Assembly (NCBI GenBank): GCA_018381235.1
Contig: JAGZSF010000006.1
Span: 1-64,000, forward strand
Source: Collinsella sp.
GTDB lineage: Bacteria > Actinomycetota > Coriobacteriia > Coriobacteriales > Coriobacteriaceae
Direction of reading: 5' to 3'
Length of the DNA: 64,000 nt
Shown: positions 18,485-27,900 of the stretch, in pieces
Layout: every line of letters starts with the position of its first letter
Numbering within the stretch: position 1 is the first letter of the stretch
Position numbers and translations under genes: made by a program
The notes under the pieces: model-generated
What the model saw: the letters and a program-made list of their open reading frames with translations, nothing else
Databases searched by the model: none
Told to the model about the DNA's origin: nothing

Positions 18485-19759
18485 TTAAATACGCTGTTTG
18501 GGCTCGGTGACGATGGCTCGAACGATGCGGGGACGATCGGTGAGGTCGTGGACGATACGCACGTCCGAAAGGCCTGCTTGACGACAGAGCTCGGCCGCGG
18601 CGTCGAGCGCGCCCTCGTAGAGCTCGCAGGCAAACAGGCCGCCGGCACGCAGCATGTAGGGCGCCGCGTTGAGCAGGCGGCGGAAGATATCGAGACCGTC
18701 GGCACCGCCCTCGAGCGCCAGATCGGGCTCAAAGTCCTTGACCTCATGCGGCAGCGAGCGCATGACATCGGTGGGGATGTAGGGCGGGTTGGAGACGAGT
18801 ACGTCAAAGGTGCCCCACTCTTCGCGGGGAATGGAGCTCACCAGGTTTGTGAGGCTGAAGGCGACCTCGTCGGACGTGAGGCCAAGCGCATCGCGGTTTT
18901 TGGTAGCAAGGTCGATGGCGCGCGGCTCGATATCGGTAGCAGTGCAGGTAACGTGCCCGCGGCGCTCACAGGCAAGGGAGAGCGAAATGCAGCCCGTGCC
19001 GCAGCCGACCTCGAGAACGCGGGCAGTGCGGGGCTCGGCTGGGGCAGATACGTTGGCCTCGGCGGCATCTTGCGCGGGAGTCGCCTGTTGGTCGTTGTCC
19101 TCAATGGCGATGCCGTATTCGTCGAGCTCGGGCTCGGGGGTTTCCATGGCCTCTGCTTCTGCCGCTTCGGCTTCTGCTGCCTGCGCGGCGGCTTCCTCGG
19201 CCTCGCGGTCGGCCAGTTCCTCGGCATAGGCGCGGCTACCGAGCACGTCGCTACCCAGCGCAGCCTCATCGGCGGCCGTCAGGTTGGCGGCACGGCGCTC
19301 GGCGGCCGCGCGTTCGTCAGCCAGCGCCGCCTCGGCTTTGCGGGCCTGCTCGACCTCATCGTTCCAAGGCAGCTCCACGCGCTGGCGGACAGCGGCCTCG
19401 GGGCTCAGCACCTCGGCATCCAGATAGTTCAGAACTTCTTCGACGAGCATCTCGGTCTCGGGGCGCGGGATGAGCACACCGGGGGCGCACGCGACGTCGA
19501 TCATGCGAAACTGCGTGCTACCGGTGATGTACTGCAGCGGCTCGCCCTTCGCGCGACGGACGACCGCCGCGTGCATGGTCTCGAGCTGCGCTGCGTCGAG
19601 CGTCTCGTCCATGCGCATATATAAGTCGATACGCGCCAGACCCGTAGCTGCGCACAGCAGCCACTCGGCAGAAAGACGGGGGTGCTCCTCGCCGCGCTCG
19701 GCCAGGTACTCCTTGGTCCACTCGAGACAACGCTTGATGGTCCAAATCTCGTTTGCCAT
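18485..19759 (-). CDS. prmC: release factor glutamine methyltransferase with large acidic insert
   Basis: N5-methylates the Gln of the GGQ motif in release factors; its substrate RF1 is encoded next to it. 424 residues instead of about 280. The N-terminal helical domain ends with the IPRPETE motif (about 97-103). The SAM-binding motif VLEVGCGTGCISL starts only near 248 and the catalytic NPPY is at 324-327. Between them, about residues 115-245, lies a low-complexity Ala/Glu-rich insert with long runs of Ala, Glu and Arg. The ATG at 19759 with GGGAGG upstream is used; the frame continues to 19834. The conserved motifs are intact, so I expect an active enzyme. Confidence 0.92.
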   Translation of the reverse strand: MANEIWTIKRCLEWTKEYLAERGEEHPRLSAEWLLCAATGLARIDLYMRMDETLDAAQLETMHAAVVRRAKGEPLQYITGSTQFRMIDVACAPGVLIPRPETEMLVEEVLNYLDAEVLSPEAAVRQRVELPWNDEVEQARKAEAALADERAAAERRAANLTAADEAALGSDVLGSRAYAEELADREAEEAAAQAAEAEAAEAEAMETPEPELDEYGIAIEDNDQQATPAQDAAEANVSAPAEPRTARVLEVGCGTGCISLSLACERRGHVTCTATDIEPRAIDLATKNRDALGLTSDEVAFSLTNLVSSIPREEWGTFDVLVSNPPYIPTDVMRSLPHEVKDFEPDLALEGGADGLDIFRRLLNAAPYMLRAGGLFACELYEGALDAAAELCRQAGLSDVRIVHDLTDRPRIVRAIVTEPKQRI

Positions 19760-20196
19760 GGGGCCCTCCCCTCTTAAGCGCCGGACGGCGCGCGAATGTC
19801 GGAGCAGATTGTACGCGAGGCCAGCGCTTGGCAAGGGACGATTGAAGGCAATTATCGAGAATCAGCCCAGAATTTTGCTTGGAACCCATCTGAAGTGCCC
19901 ATTCGTCGACGTCTAAATCTGCATCCGTCAAGCTTTTGGCAAGGTTGACCCAAAACTGACCAATATCTAACCAAGAACTTGCCACATCGCTTGACGCGCG
20001 ACGCATCAAAAATCGCCCCGCGACTTCTTGAACGATATTTTGAGCAATATTTTCGATAGCGGACTTATGCCGTCAATTGCCTTAAGCAGGTAAGCAGCTC
20101 AAATGACATCACAGCCGACTGAATAAAATATCAAGGCGATGTCACCAATGACTCCCTACGGATCATTTGACAACCAAGGAAACGCCGATGTTTTGG
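19760..20196. other. gene-free stretch between prmC and repeat copy B
   Basis: About 440 bases, more AT-rich than the flanking genes, with no recognisable gene. A minus-strand frame runs from 20009 into prmC, but it has no ribosome site and no recognisable domain. The prmC promoter must lie here. It may be an intergenic repeat or decayed DNA; I cannot say which. Confidence 0.5.
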
Positions 20197-20352
20197 CAAT
20201 GTCAGCGAGCGACGTCCAGAGCGAACAAGTTGGTATGAAAAAGGCAGGGCATAGACCTTCTGGTCATGCCTTGCCTTTTGAATGACAAATTGTCGCTCTG
20301 GGCGGCGCGCAGCGTCGAGCAGTTACGGCGTTTGGTAAAACGCCGTAACTTA
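20197..20352 (-). repeat. structured intergenic element, copy B
   Basis: Second copy, nearly identical to copy A. The outer stem pairs GCGACGTCCAGAGCGA with the strand carrying TCGCTCTGGGCGGCGC. The central hairpin has GGCAGGGCAT facing ATGCCTTGCC, a G-U version of copy A. The minus-strand edge TTAAGTTACGGCG supplies the TAA stop codon of prfA, and the hairpin plus T-run probably terminates prfA. Confidence 0.85.
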
Positions 20353-21417
20353 AACAGCCTGTGCCAGCTTCTCGGCTCGCTCGGCGGCGGCGAGCGCCTC
20401 GATGACGGTGCCGAGCTGGTCGCCCAGAAGGACGCCGTTGTAGGTGGAGTTGAAACCGATGCGGTGATCGGTCACGCGGTCCTGGGGCTGGTTATAGGTA
20501 CGGATCTTCTCGGAACGGTTGCCGTGGCCGATCTGGCTCTGGCGCTCGGCACCGAGCTCTGCCTGCTGCTTCTCGAGCTCCATCTCGTACAGACGGGCGC
20601 GCAGCATCTGCATGCAGACTTCGCGGTTCTGAATCTGGGAGCGCTGTTCCTGCGACTGCACCACGGTGTTGGTGGGCAGGTGGGTGATGCGCACGGCAGA
20701 ATAAGTGGTGTTAACGCACTGACCGCCAGGGCCGGAGGCGCAGTAGGTGTCAATGCGCAGGTCGGACTGGTTGATCTGGACGTCGATCTCCTCGGCCTCG
20801 GGAAGCACGGCGACAGTTGCCGTGGAGGTCTGGATACGGCCCTGGGACTCGGTCTTGGGAACGCGCTGGACGCGGTGCACGCCGGACTCGAACTTCATGA
20901 CGGAGTAGACGCGGTCGCCCTCGACCTTGAACTCAATGGACTTAAAGCCGCCGGCCTCGCTGGGGCTGGAATCGAGCACGGTAGTCTTCCAGCCACGCGA
21001 CTCGCAAAAGCGCTGGTACATTTTGTAGAGGTCGCCGGCAAAGATGGCCGCCTCGTCGCCACCGGCGGCGGAGCGAATCTCGACGATGGTGTTCTTGTCG
21101 TCGTTGGGGTCGCTCGGGATGAGCATGTACTTGATGTCTTCCTCGAGCTGGGGAAGCTTGGCCTCGTTTTCGGAGATGTCCATCTGGAGCATCTCCTTCT
21201 CATCGGCATCGGTGGTATCGTGCAGCATTTCCTTGGCAGCCTCGATGTCATCGAGCGCGCCGATGTACTCGCGCGAGGCGGCGATGAGGTCGGACTGGTG
21301 CGCATACTCCTTGTTGAGACGCGTGAACTCCTTGATATCGGAGGCGACGGCCGGGTCGGAAAGCTTCTTCTCGAGCTCCTCGTAGGCCTTGATGATCTTT
21401 TCGAGCTTGTCGCGCAT
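20350..21417 (-). CDS. prfA: peptide chain release factor 1
   Basis: RF1 releases proteins at UAA and UAG; 355 residues. The catalytic GGQ is in SGPGGQCVNTTYSAVR (about 225-240). The Cys after GGQ, where His is common, and the Tyr, where Asp is common, are deviations. The stop-codon recognition tripeptide position reads PKT in RVPKTESQGR (about 183-192) where E. coli has PAT. The gene is upstream of prmC, whose product modifies the GGQ glutamine. Its stop codon lies in repeat copy B. The region 21418-21638 upstream holds no gene. Confidence 0.96.
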   Translation of the reverse strand: MRDKLEKIIKAYEELEKKLSDPAVASDIKEFTRLNKEYAHQSDLIAASREYIGALDDIEAAKEMLHDTTDADEKEMLQMDISENEAKLPQLEEDIKYMLIPSDPNDDKNTIVEIRSAAGGDEAAIFAGDLYKMYQRFCESRGWKTTVLDSSPSEAGGFKSIEFKVEGDRVYSVMKFESGVHRVQRVPKTESQGRIQTSTATVAVLPEAEEIDVQINQSDLRIDTYCASGPGGQCVNTTYSAVRITHLPTNTVVQSQEQRSQIQNREVCMQMLRARLYEMELEKQQAELGAERQSQIGHGNRSEKIRTYNQPQDRVTDHRIGFNSTYNGVLLGDQLGTVIEALAAAERAEKLAQAV

Positions 21418-21638
21418 GGCGGGACTCCTTTATATGCGTGAAGGTGAAAATCGGCAGAGTTGATGGGGCGCGGGGCGCCGCTGCGGGGGTAAGCCCGGCT
21501 AGAACATGTCGATCTTCAGATACATGCGCATCCCTTCGCGTATGGGGTACATAGTTGCGGTCTAACCCATACATGATAGCGTGCGCAGGCATACCTGCAT
21601 ATAACCCGCACGGAATGTAACTCCTTCACCTGCGGTTT

Positions 21639-21716
21639 GCAGCTTTTCCGGGTGTATTTGGCCTAGATTTGCAGCTTTTCCGGGTCCAGATGGCTGCTTC
21701 GTGCAGCTTTTCCGGG
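21639..21716. repeat. three 14-bp iterons at 32-bp spacing
   Basis: GCAGCTTTTCCGGG occurs at 21639, 21671 and 21703, exactly 32 bases apart, with unrelated 18-base spacers. The array ends one base before the 61-bp direct repeat at 21718. It may be a protein-binding array or a short tandem repeat. Three units with 14-bp repeats are too few and too short for a CRISPR. Confidence 0.75.
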
Positions 21717-21717
21717 C

Positions 21718-21778
21718 TTCTAGAGCGTGTGGAGCAGGGCGATGAGGAAGCGGATGCCTTGGAGGTAGGCGCGACGGG
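21718..21778. repeat. 61-bp direct repeat, left copy (adhesin island)
   Basis: Identical over 61 bases to 29046-29106, which is the last 59 bases of the M20 peptidase gene plus the 2 bases after it. Here it is a detached fragment of that gene end on the far side of the giant adhesin gene. Together the two copies bracket 7.3 kb. Confidence 0.92.
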
Positions 21779-21793
21779 AACAGGACGCCGCTC

Positions 21794-21898
21794 ATGCGCG
21801 AGCAGCTCGAGGACGGGCGCTACAGGAAGACCTGGAAGAAGATGATGGAGCCGGAGTACGAGTTCCATCCGGAGCCGGACGTGCAAACGGCGGGCTAA
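21794..21898 (+). pseudogene. 34-codon open frame, possible gene remnant
   Basis: A plus-strand frame from ATG at 21794 to TAA at 21898, translating to a highly charged peptide (REQLEDGRYRKTWKKMMEPE at its start). It begins just inside the left 61-bp repeat and opposes the adhesin gene. It could be the tail of a lost gene such as a recombinase or transposase, but I recognise no family and the frame may be chance. Confidence 0.2.
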
Positions 21899-21917
21899 CA
21901 TAGCCTTTCACCGAAAA

Positions 21918-21950
21918 GGGCGGGTGGCCGCGCCCTGCGACCACCCGCCC
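21918..21950 (-). terminator. adhesin gene terminator
   Basis: Stem GGGCGGGTGG/CCACCCGCCC with a 13-base loop, followed on the minus strand by TTTTC, about 30 bases after the adhesin stop codon. Confidence 0.85.
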
Positions 21951-21979
21951 TCAATCAAAGCCCTTCTCGGCCGCCGCAG

Positions 21980-24900
21980 TTACCGGTTCCGGCGCCGCAG
22001 AATCACGCCTGCAGCGATCAGCACCACCGCGCCGCCCGCGATGCCACCCAGGGCCATCGGCGACAAGCTGGTATCGCCCATGTTCGGCAGACCCGGCTTC
22101 TCCTCCTTCGACACCGGTGGGTTGGTGGGCGGCTCCGTCGGCGGGTTGACCGGCGGGGTGGTCGGCGGCGTGTACGTGTTCTTGAACACCGGCGCCACGT
22201 CACCGTCATAGGTTACCGTCGCCACCAGATGGCCCGCACCGTCGTCCGTCACCGTCACCGTTACCCGGTGCTCGGCCGCGTCGTACGTCACGTTCTTCTG
22301 ACCGTCGTCCACCTCGGAGATGCTGTAGGCGTACGTCCCGGGCTTGTCGTACGAGATCGCCTCGAAGCCCACCGTGCCGTCCGCCGCGTTCTTGGCGGTC
22401 TGCAGCACCTTGCCGTCGGCATCCTTCAGCTGGAAGGAGAACTGCCCTTCCTTAAGGTCTTCGCCGCTCAGCACCTTGGAGGCCCCCAGCTTCACCTCAG
22501 TCGCGGCCGGCGCGTAGCTGTTGCTGAATGCCACCGCATCCGCAGCCTTGCCGCCCTTGCTGTAGGCAACCTGCGCCTCCAGCGCGTGCGTCTCCGCATT
22601 CTCCGTCACCGTCACCGTCGCGGTAAAGACCGTCGTGTCGTAGGTGACGCCGTTCGCCGTCGCCCCTGCCCGCTCGGACACGGTGTAGACGTACGTCCCC
22701 ACCTTGTCCAGCTGCAGCGGCGCGAAGCCAAACGTGCCGTCGGCGCCGTTCTGCACCGTCTGCACCACGTTACCGTCGGCGTCCTTCAGGTCGAAGGAGA
22801 ACTCACCCTCGGCCAAGTCGCGGCCGGTCAGAGCCTTCGTTCCGGTAATCGTCGCCGTCGTTGCCGTCGGCGTGTAGATGTTGGTGAAGGTCAGATCCGC
22901 GGCCGTCTTGTTCGCCGTCGCGGTCAGCTGGCCGCTGCCGTCGTCGGTCACGCTCACCGTCACATCCAACACCGCATCGCTGTAAGTGATGGTGCCATCT
23001 TGGCCCGCAACCTCCTTCACCTGGTACGTATGCGAACCAGTCGCAGTGTACGAGATGGCCTTGAAGGTAAACGCGATACCCGCGTTCGTGGTCCGGTCAA
23101 TCTCCTGCCCGGTGGCCGCGTCAATCAGCGCGAACGTGAACTCGCCATCGGCGGGCGTCCGCATGGTGGCCGAATCGGTATTCTCAAGCACCTTGATGCC
23201 GGAGATCTGGTAGGAGGTCGCGCCCGGCTGGTAGCTGTTCGCAAACGTCATGGTGTTGGGGGTGACGCCGTTCTCGGTGCCCTTGCTCGGCTTCGCCGTG
23301 GAGCTCTCTACCGCCAGCTTGCCGTCGTTGTTGTCCTTCACCACGTAGGTCAGGGTGTACGTCTTGCCGGTGTAGGTCACGCCCGGCACGCCCGGCGCGT
23401 CCCCCGTCGGCTGCACCTCGCGGACCGTGTAGGTAAAGGTGCCCGCATGGTCGAAGGTCAGCTTGTCGAAGGCAACCTTGCCGTGCGCATCGTTCTTCTG
23501 GGTCTGGATCACCGAGCCGTCAGACCCCACCAGCTCGAAGGCGAAGTCTCCCGCCTTTAGCTGATAGCTGCCGTCGTGCACGTCAACGCTCTTGGTGAGG
23601 GCGATCGCGCCGGAGTCCGTCGCCTGTGCCTCGTAGGTGTTGGTGAAGCTGGGCTTCGTGACATTCGTGCCGTCGTAGGCGACGCTCGCCTGCAGCGTGC
23701 CGGCATTGTCCGCAACCGTCACCACGGCATGGTGCACCGCGGCGTCGTAGGTCACGTAGGCCAGATCACCCTTCCGCTCCACGATGGTGTACTCGTGCGT
23801 GCCCGGCTTCGCGTAGGAGAAGGCGTCGAAGTTAACACTTCCGTCCGCGCCGTTGGTCGCGGTCCGGACGGGCTTGGCCCCGGCAAGCTGCTCAGCCGTC
23901 AGGTTGCCCTCGTACACATCGAAGGTGAACTCGCCGCACTTGGGGACGATCGGCGTGTTGTCGTCCTTCTTCACATAGCTCTTCTGCGCACCGAGGGCCA
24001 GGCCGGTCGCGGCCGGCTGGTAGGTGTTGGTGAAGGTATCCGAGCCGGATGCGCTCGTCACGATCGCCTTCGCATTCAGTGCTCCGTTCCCGCCGTCCGT
24101 GACCGTCACCGTATAGGTGAGGGGATGGCTGTCATAGACCATGCCCGGCTCCGTGCCCGACTGTTCCACGATGGTGTAGGTGAAGTCCTTGCTCGCGGCG
24201 CCGTCCAAGTCGGAGAGCTGGAACTCGCGCGTGAAGCTGACCTTGCCGTTTGCATCGTTCTTCGCGGTGTCGAGCACGTTGCCGGCAGCGTCCTTCAGGT
24301 CGAAGGTGAACTCGCCGTCCGCGGGCTTCGTCGTGTGGTCGAAGCCGTCCGCAACCTTGATGGTCTTGGTCGCCGTCAGGATTACGGAACCCTTTGCGTC
24401 GTAGGTGTTGTTGAAGGTGGGAGCCGTAGCGGCACCGTCATAGGTGACGGTCACCTTCGTCTTGTTGTTGTCGCCCTGGTTCTGCTCTACCTTGACGTGG
24501 ACCTTGACTTCCTTGGCGTCGTAGGCCACGCCGTCGACGGTCTGGCCGGCTTTCTCCTCCTTGAGCGTGTAGTCGTACTCGCCCAGGTTCAGGTTCTTGA
24601 CGGCCAGCTCGACCTTGCCGCCCCGGTCGTTGGTGCCCTTGGCGACCTCGTTGCCGGCCTGGTCGTACAGGCCGAAGGTGAACGCACCAGCCGTCAGGTC
24701 CTTGCCCGTGAGGATCTTCGTCGCCTCGACGGTAACGTCCGTCGTCGGCTTCGAGTTGGTGAAGGTCGGAACGTCGGCCTCGCCGTCGTAGGTGGCGGTC
24801 GCCTTCAGCTCGCCCTTCTCATCGGAGACCTTGATGTGGACCTTCACGTCCTTCGTGTCGTACACGACGGTCGGATCGTTGCCGGCAACCTCCTTGATGG

Positions 24901-27900
24901 CGTAGTCGTGATCGCCCGGCGTAGCGTAGTCGATGGCTGCAAAGGCGACCTTGCCGTCCTTGTCGTTTTGGACAGCCTGGAGCTCTTTGCCGTCGTTGTC
25001 GAGCAGCTGGAACGTGAAGTCGTTCCCTGCGAGCTCACCACCCGTAAAGCGCTTCTTCGCCTTGAGCGTTACCGAGGTCCCCTTCGGTCGGTACGTGTTC
25101 GTGATCTTGGCGATTTTGTCAGCGACCTTGATCGGGTTGTCCTCATGGCTCACGCCGTCGTCGGTGTAGGTCTGCTCCATCTTGACTGCCGACTGCGACA
25201 GCGTGCCGTCGCCGTTATCGCTCACCGTCACCGTGACGCGGTAGGAAGCGCTTGAATACCCGAACCCGGGCAGCCAGCTAGCGTCGTTTTGAGACGGCGT
25301 GGCCTCGGCGATGAGATAGGTGTAGGTGCCGGGCTTGGTGTACTCAATCTCGCCGAAGTCGAACTTGTCCCCGTTCTCAACGGTCTTCACAACCTGCTTC
25401 ATACCGTTCACGGGTGCATTCTCGGCACCGTCGGGCATCGGCGTGCCCTTGTCCGCGCGCAGGTAAATCTTGAAGCTATCGCCATCTTTCCAGTCACGGC
25501 CCTGGAGCACCTTCTGCGCCCAGAACGCATTGGTGAGCGTCACCGGCGACTTTACGCTGTAGGTGTTCGTGAATACCAGCTTGTTGGCGTCGGCCAGTGT
25601 GCCGTCGGCGTTCTGCTTTGCGATCGTGCCGGAGATGCTGTCGCCCTCGCCACTCAGGGCGTTGCCGCCCTGCTCGCGCTTGGTCAGCGTGAAGCCGGCC
25701 GGCATCTTGTCCATACCGGTCAGCTCCTGCACCGTGTAGGCGTCGTGCTCGGCGAGGCCGTACACGCGGATCGTCTGGCCGGCCGTGATGGTCTGCTCGC
25801 GACCGTTCGTCAGGTCGAACATATCGCCGACCTGCTTCTCGCTTGCGGCCCCAGCGTTCTTGAACACTGCAGCCTTGTAGGTCTTCCCATCAGGCACGGT
25901 GAACTTGAAGGTGAACTTCGCGTCCTTATTGCCCGTCAGGCCATTGGGCACGACAACCTTCTTCGTCACCTCGAGGCTCGCCTCGCGTTTGTTCGCCACG
26001 CGCACGCAGGTGGCGCCCGTGAACAGGGCATTCAGGTTCATGTCGCCCAGATCGGCGCGGGCGCCCTTCGCATTAGTGACACCAGGCTTATCCTGCGTGA
26101 TGCCCATACGTATCCAGCCCGTCTCGGTCTCCAGGCGGTAGGGTTCGCCCTCATTGGTGGGCCCATACTGGTAGATACGTCCGTTGGCGCCGTACTTGAG
26201 GTGCACCGTGTCGCCGGCACCGGCGGGATCGACATTCCTCCACGAAAGATTATCGCGATTATCGGTCACGCCATCCGATGTCTGCCGCATACCCTTGATC
26301 CACGTGAGCGTGTTGTCGATGTCGCCCTCTGTGCCAAACTGGCCCAGGCTCTTCATAAGCGTGCCCGGCCCCGCGAACGTCGAGACACCGTCATCGGCCG
26401 TACCAGCATCGGCATGGACGCCGTAATCGTCCACAATCACCTTGGTGAGCGTGTCGTTAAGCAGGAAGCCCTTGGGCGCCGAGACCTCCTTTAGGAAGTA
26501 GGTGCCCTTCTCGAGCGGCTTGCTACTGTCGCTCGTACACGGGAATATGCCCGCTCCTTCGAGCCGGGCCGGGTTGTCGACCGACCCCGTCGTCAGGGTG
26601 TCATAGGGGCCCTGGTCGTCCTTGGGCACAACCTTGCCGTTCGCGTCCGTTGTCGCCTTGTACAAGCCGAACGTCGCGCCGTCTACGGGGTTGCCCTCGG
26701 TATCGGTTTTCTGCACGAACAGGCGATTCTGGATGTTCGTGACGAGCAGGCGCGTGGCGAACTGCCGCTTGAAGTTCGTGCCGTCTGCGATGTCGTCGCT
26801 GTACACGTGGACGGTGTTCCTAGGCGTCGCGTCGCCGATCGAGCTCGCCGTTGTGTGGTAGATGGCCACCGTGTACTCGGCATCCTTGCGGGCATCACCG
26901 CTCAGCAGGTAGTAGTACTTGGAGATGTCACCGGGCAGGTATGGAATCTCCACCTGATATTGGCCGCTTGTGTTGAGCGTGAAGGCATGCAGGTCCTTCT
27001 TCGCCGCCTCGATGGCGCCGGCCATGCTCGGCTCCTTGGCGAGGGTGTATCCCCCTCCCGTCGATGGATCGCCCGACACGGCATGCCAATTGCTCTGATC
27101 TTTGATATCTGTGCTTGCGCTTTTATCACGCTTGAGCACCACAGCGAACAGTATGCCGCCGGAGTCCAGCCTAACGGTCTCGTCGGACTTCGTCAGGTCA
27201 TCATACGCCTTGTACACGGTCGACGGCGCGGTGATGGTCTCCTTCGAGCCGGCGAACGCACCGCTCTGCCAAACGGAGCTGTCCGCGTCCATACCGCCGC
27301 GGTTGATGATGACGCCGCCCGCGACGTTCTCGTCGCTCGCGGGCACGTACTCGAACTGCATGCTACCGCCCGTTGCCGTGAGGCTCGAGCGGTGACCTTC
27401 GGGCACCTTTGTTTCCTTCAGGAGGTAGTACCGGCAATCATGGTCTTTACTATAAAGGTCATCGAAGTTGATAACGCCGTTGTCCACTTTATTCGTGAGC
27501 GTCAGTTGTCCATTCGCGTCCGTGGTGCCGGAGCCAAGTAGATTTTCCGAATTAGCAGTCGTGTCAGCGAAGCTCTTGTCTGTCTTGTACAGCGCGAACT
27601 GAGCGCCCTCCACCAGACCGCCATCCTGGTCGAACTTGATAATGTCGGACTCGGGAACCGTCACGAGGTTGAACTTGAGCTTCATGTTGGAATCGGTGGC
27701 ACCACGCTCCAAGTAGAAGAACTTGAGCGTATGGCTGGTGTCGTCAGCGAAGGTGTTGCCAGTGAAGCCCTTAGCAGTATCCTGCTCCGCTTTCTGGAAC
27801 TTGCTTAACAGCGTGCCGTCTTGGGAATCGTTAACCTTGATGTCGCCCGTTTGGAAGTCGATGGTCAGCTTAGCACTGGTGTGGATGCCGCCAATGTCGC

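Noticed and set aside
19518..20009. 163-residue minus-strand frame covering the prmC start and the stretch upstream
   Set aside because: No ribosome site and no recognisable domain; more than half overlaps prmC out of frame.
21639..21716. CRISPR-like array of GCAGCTTTTCCGGG
   Set aside because: Only three 14-bp units with 18-bp spacers and no cas genes.
22229..27541. Long plus-strand open frames (about 400-560 residues) opposite the giant adhesin gene
   Set aside because: Their Val/Gly/Arg/His-rich translations are mirror images of the repeated adhesin coding strand and have no start signals.
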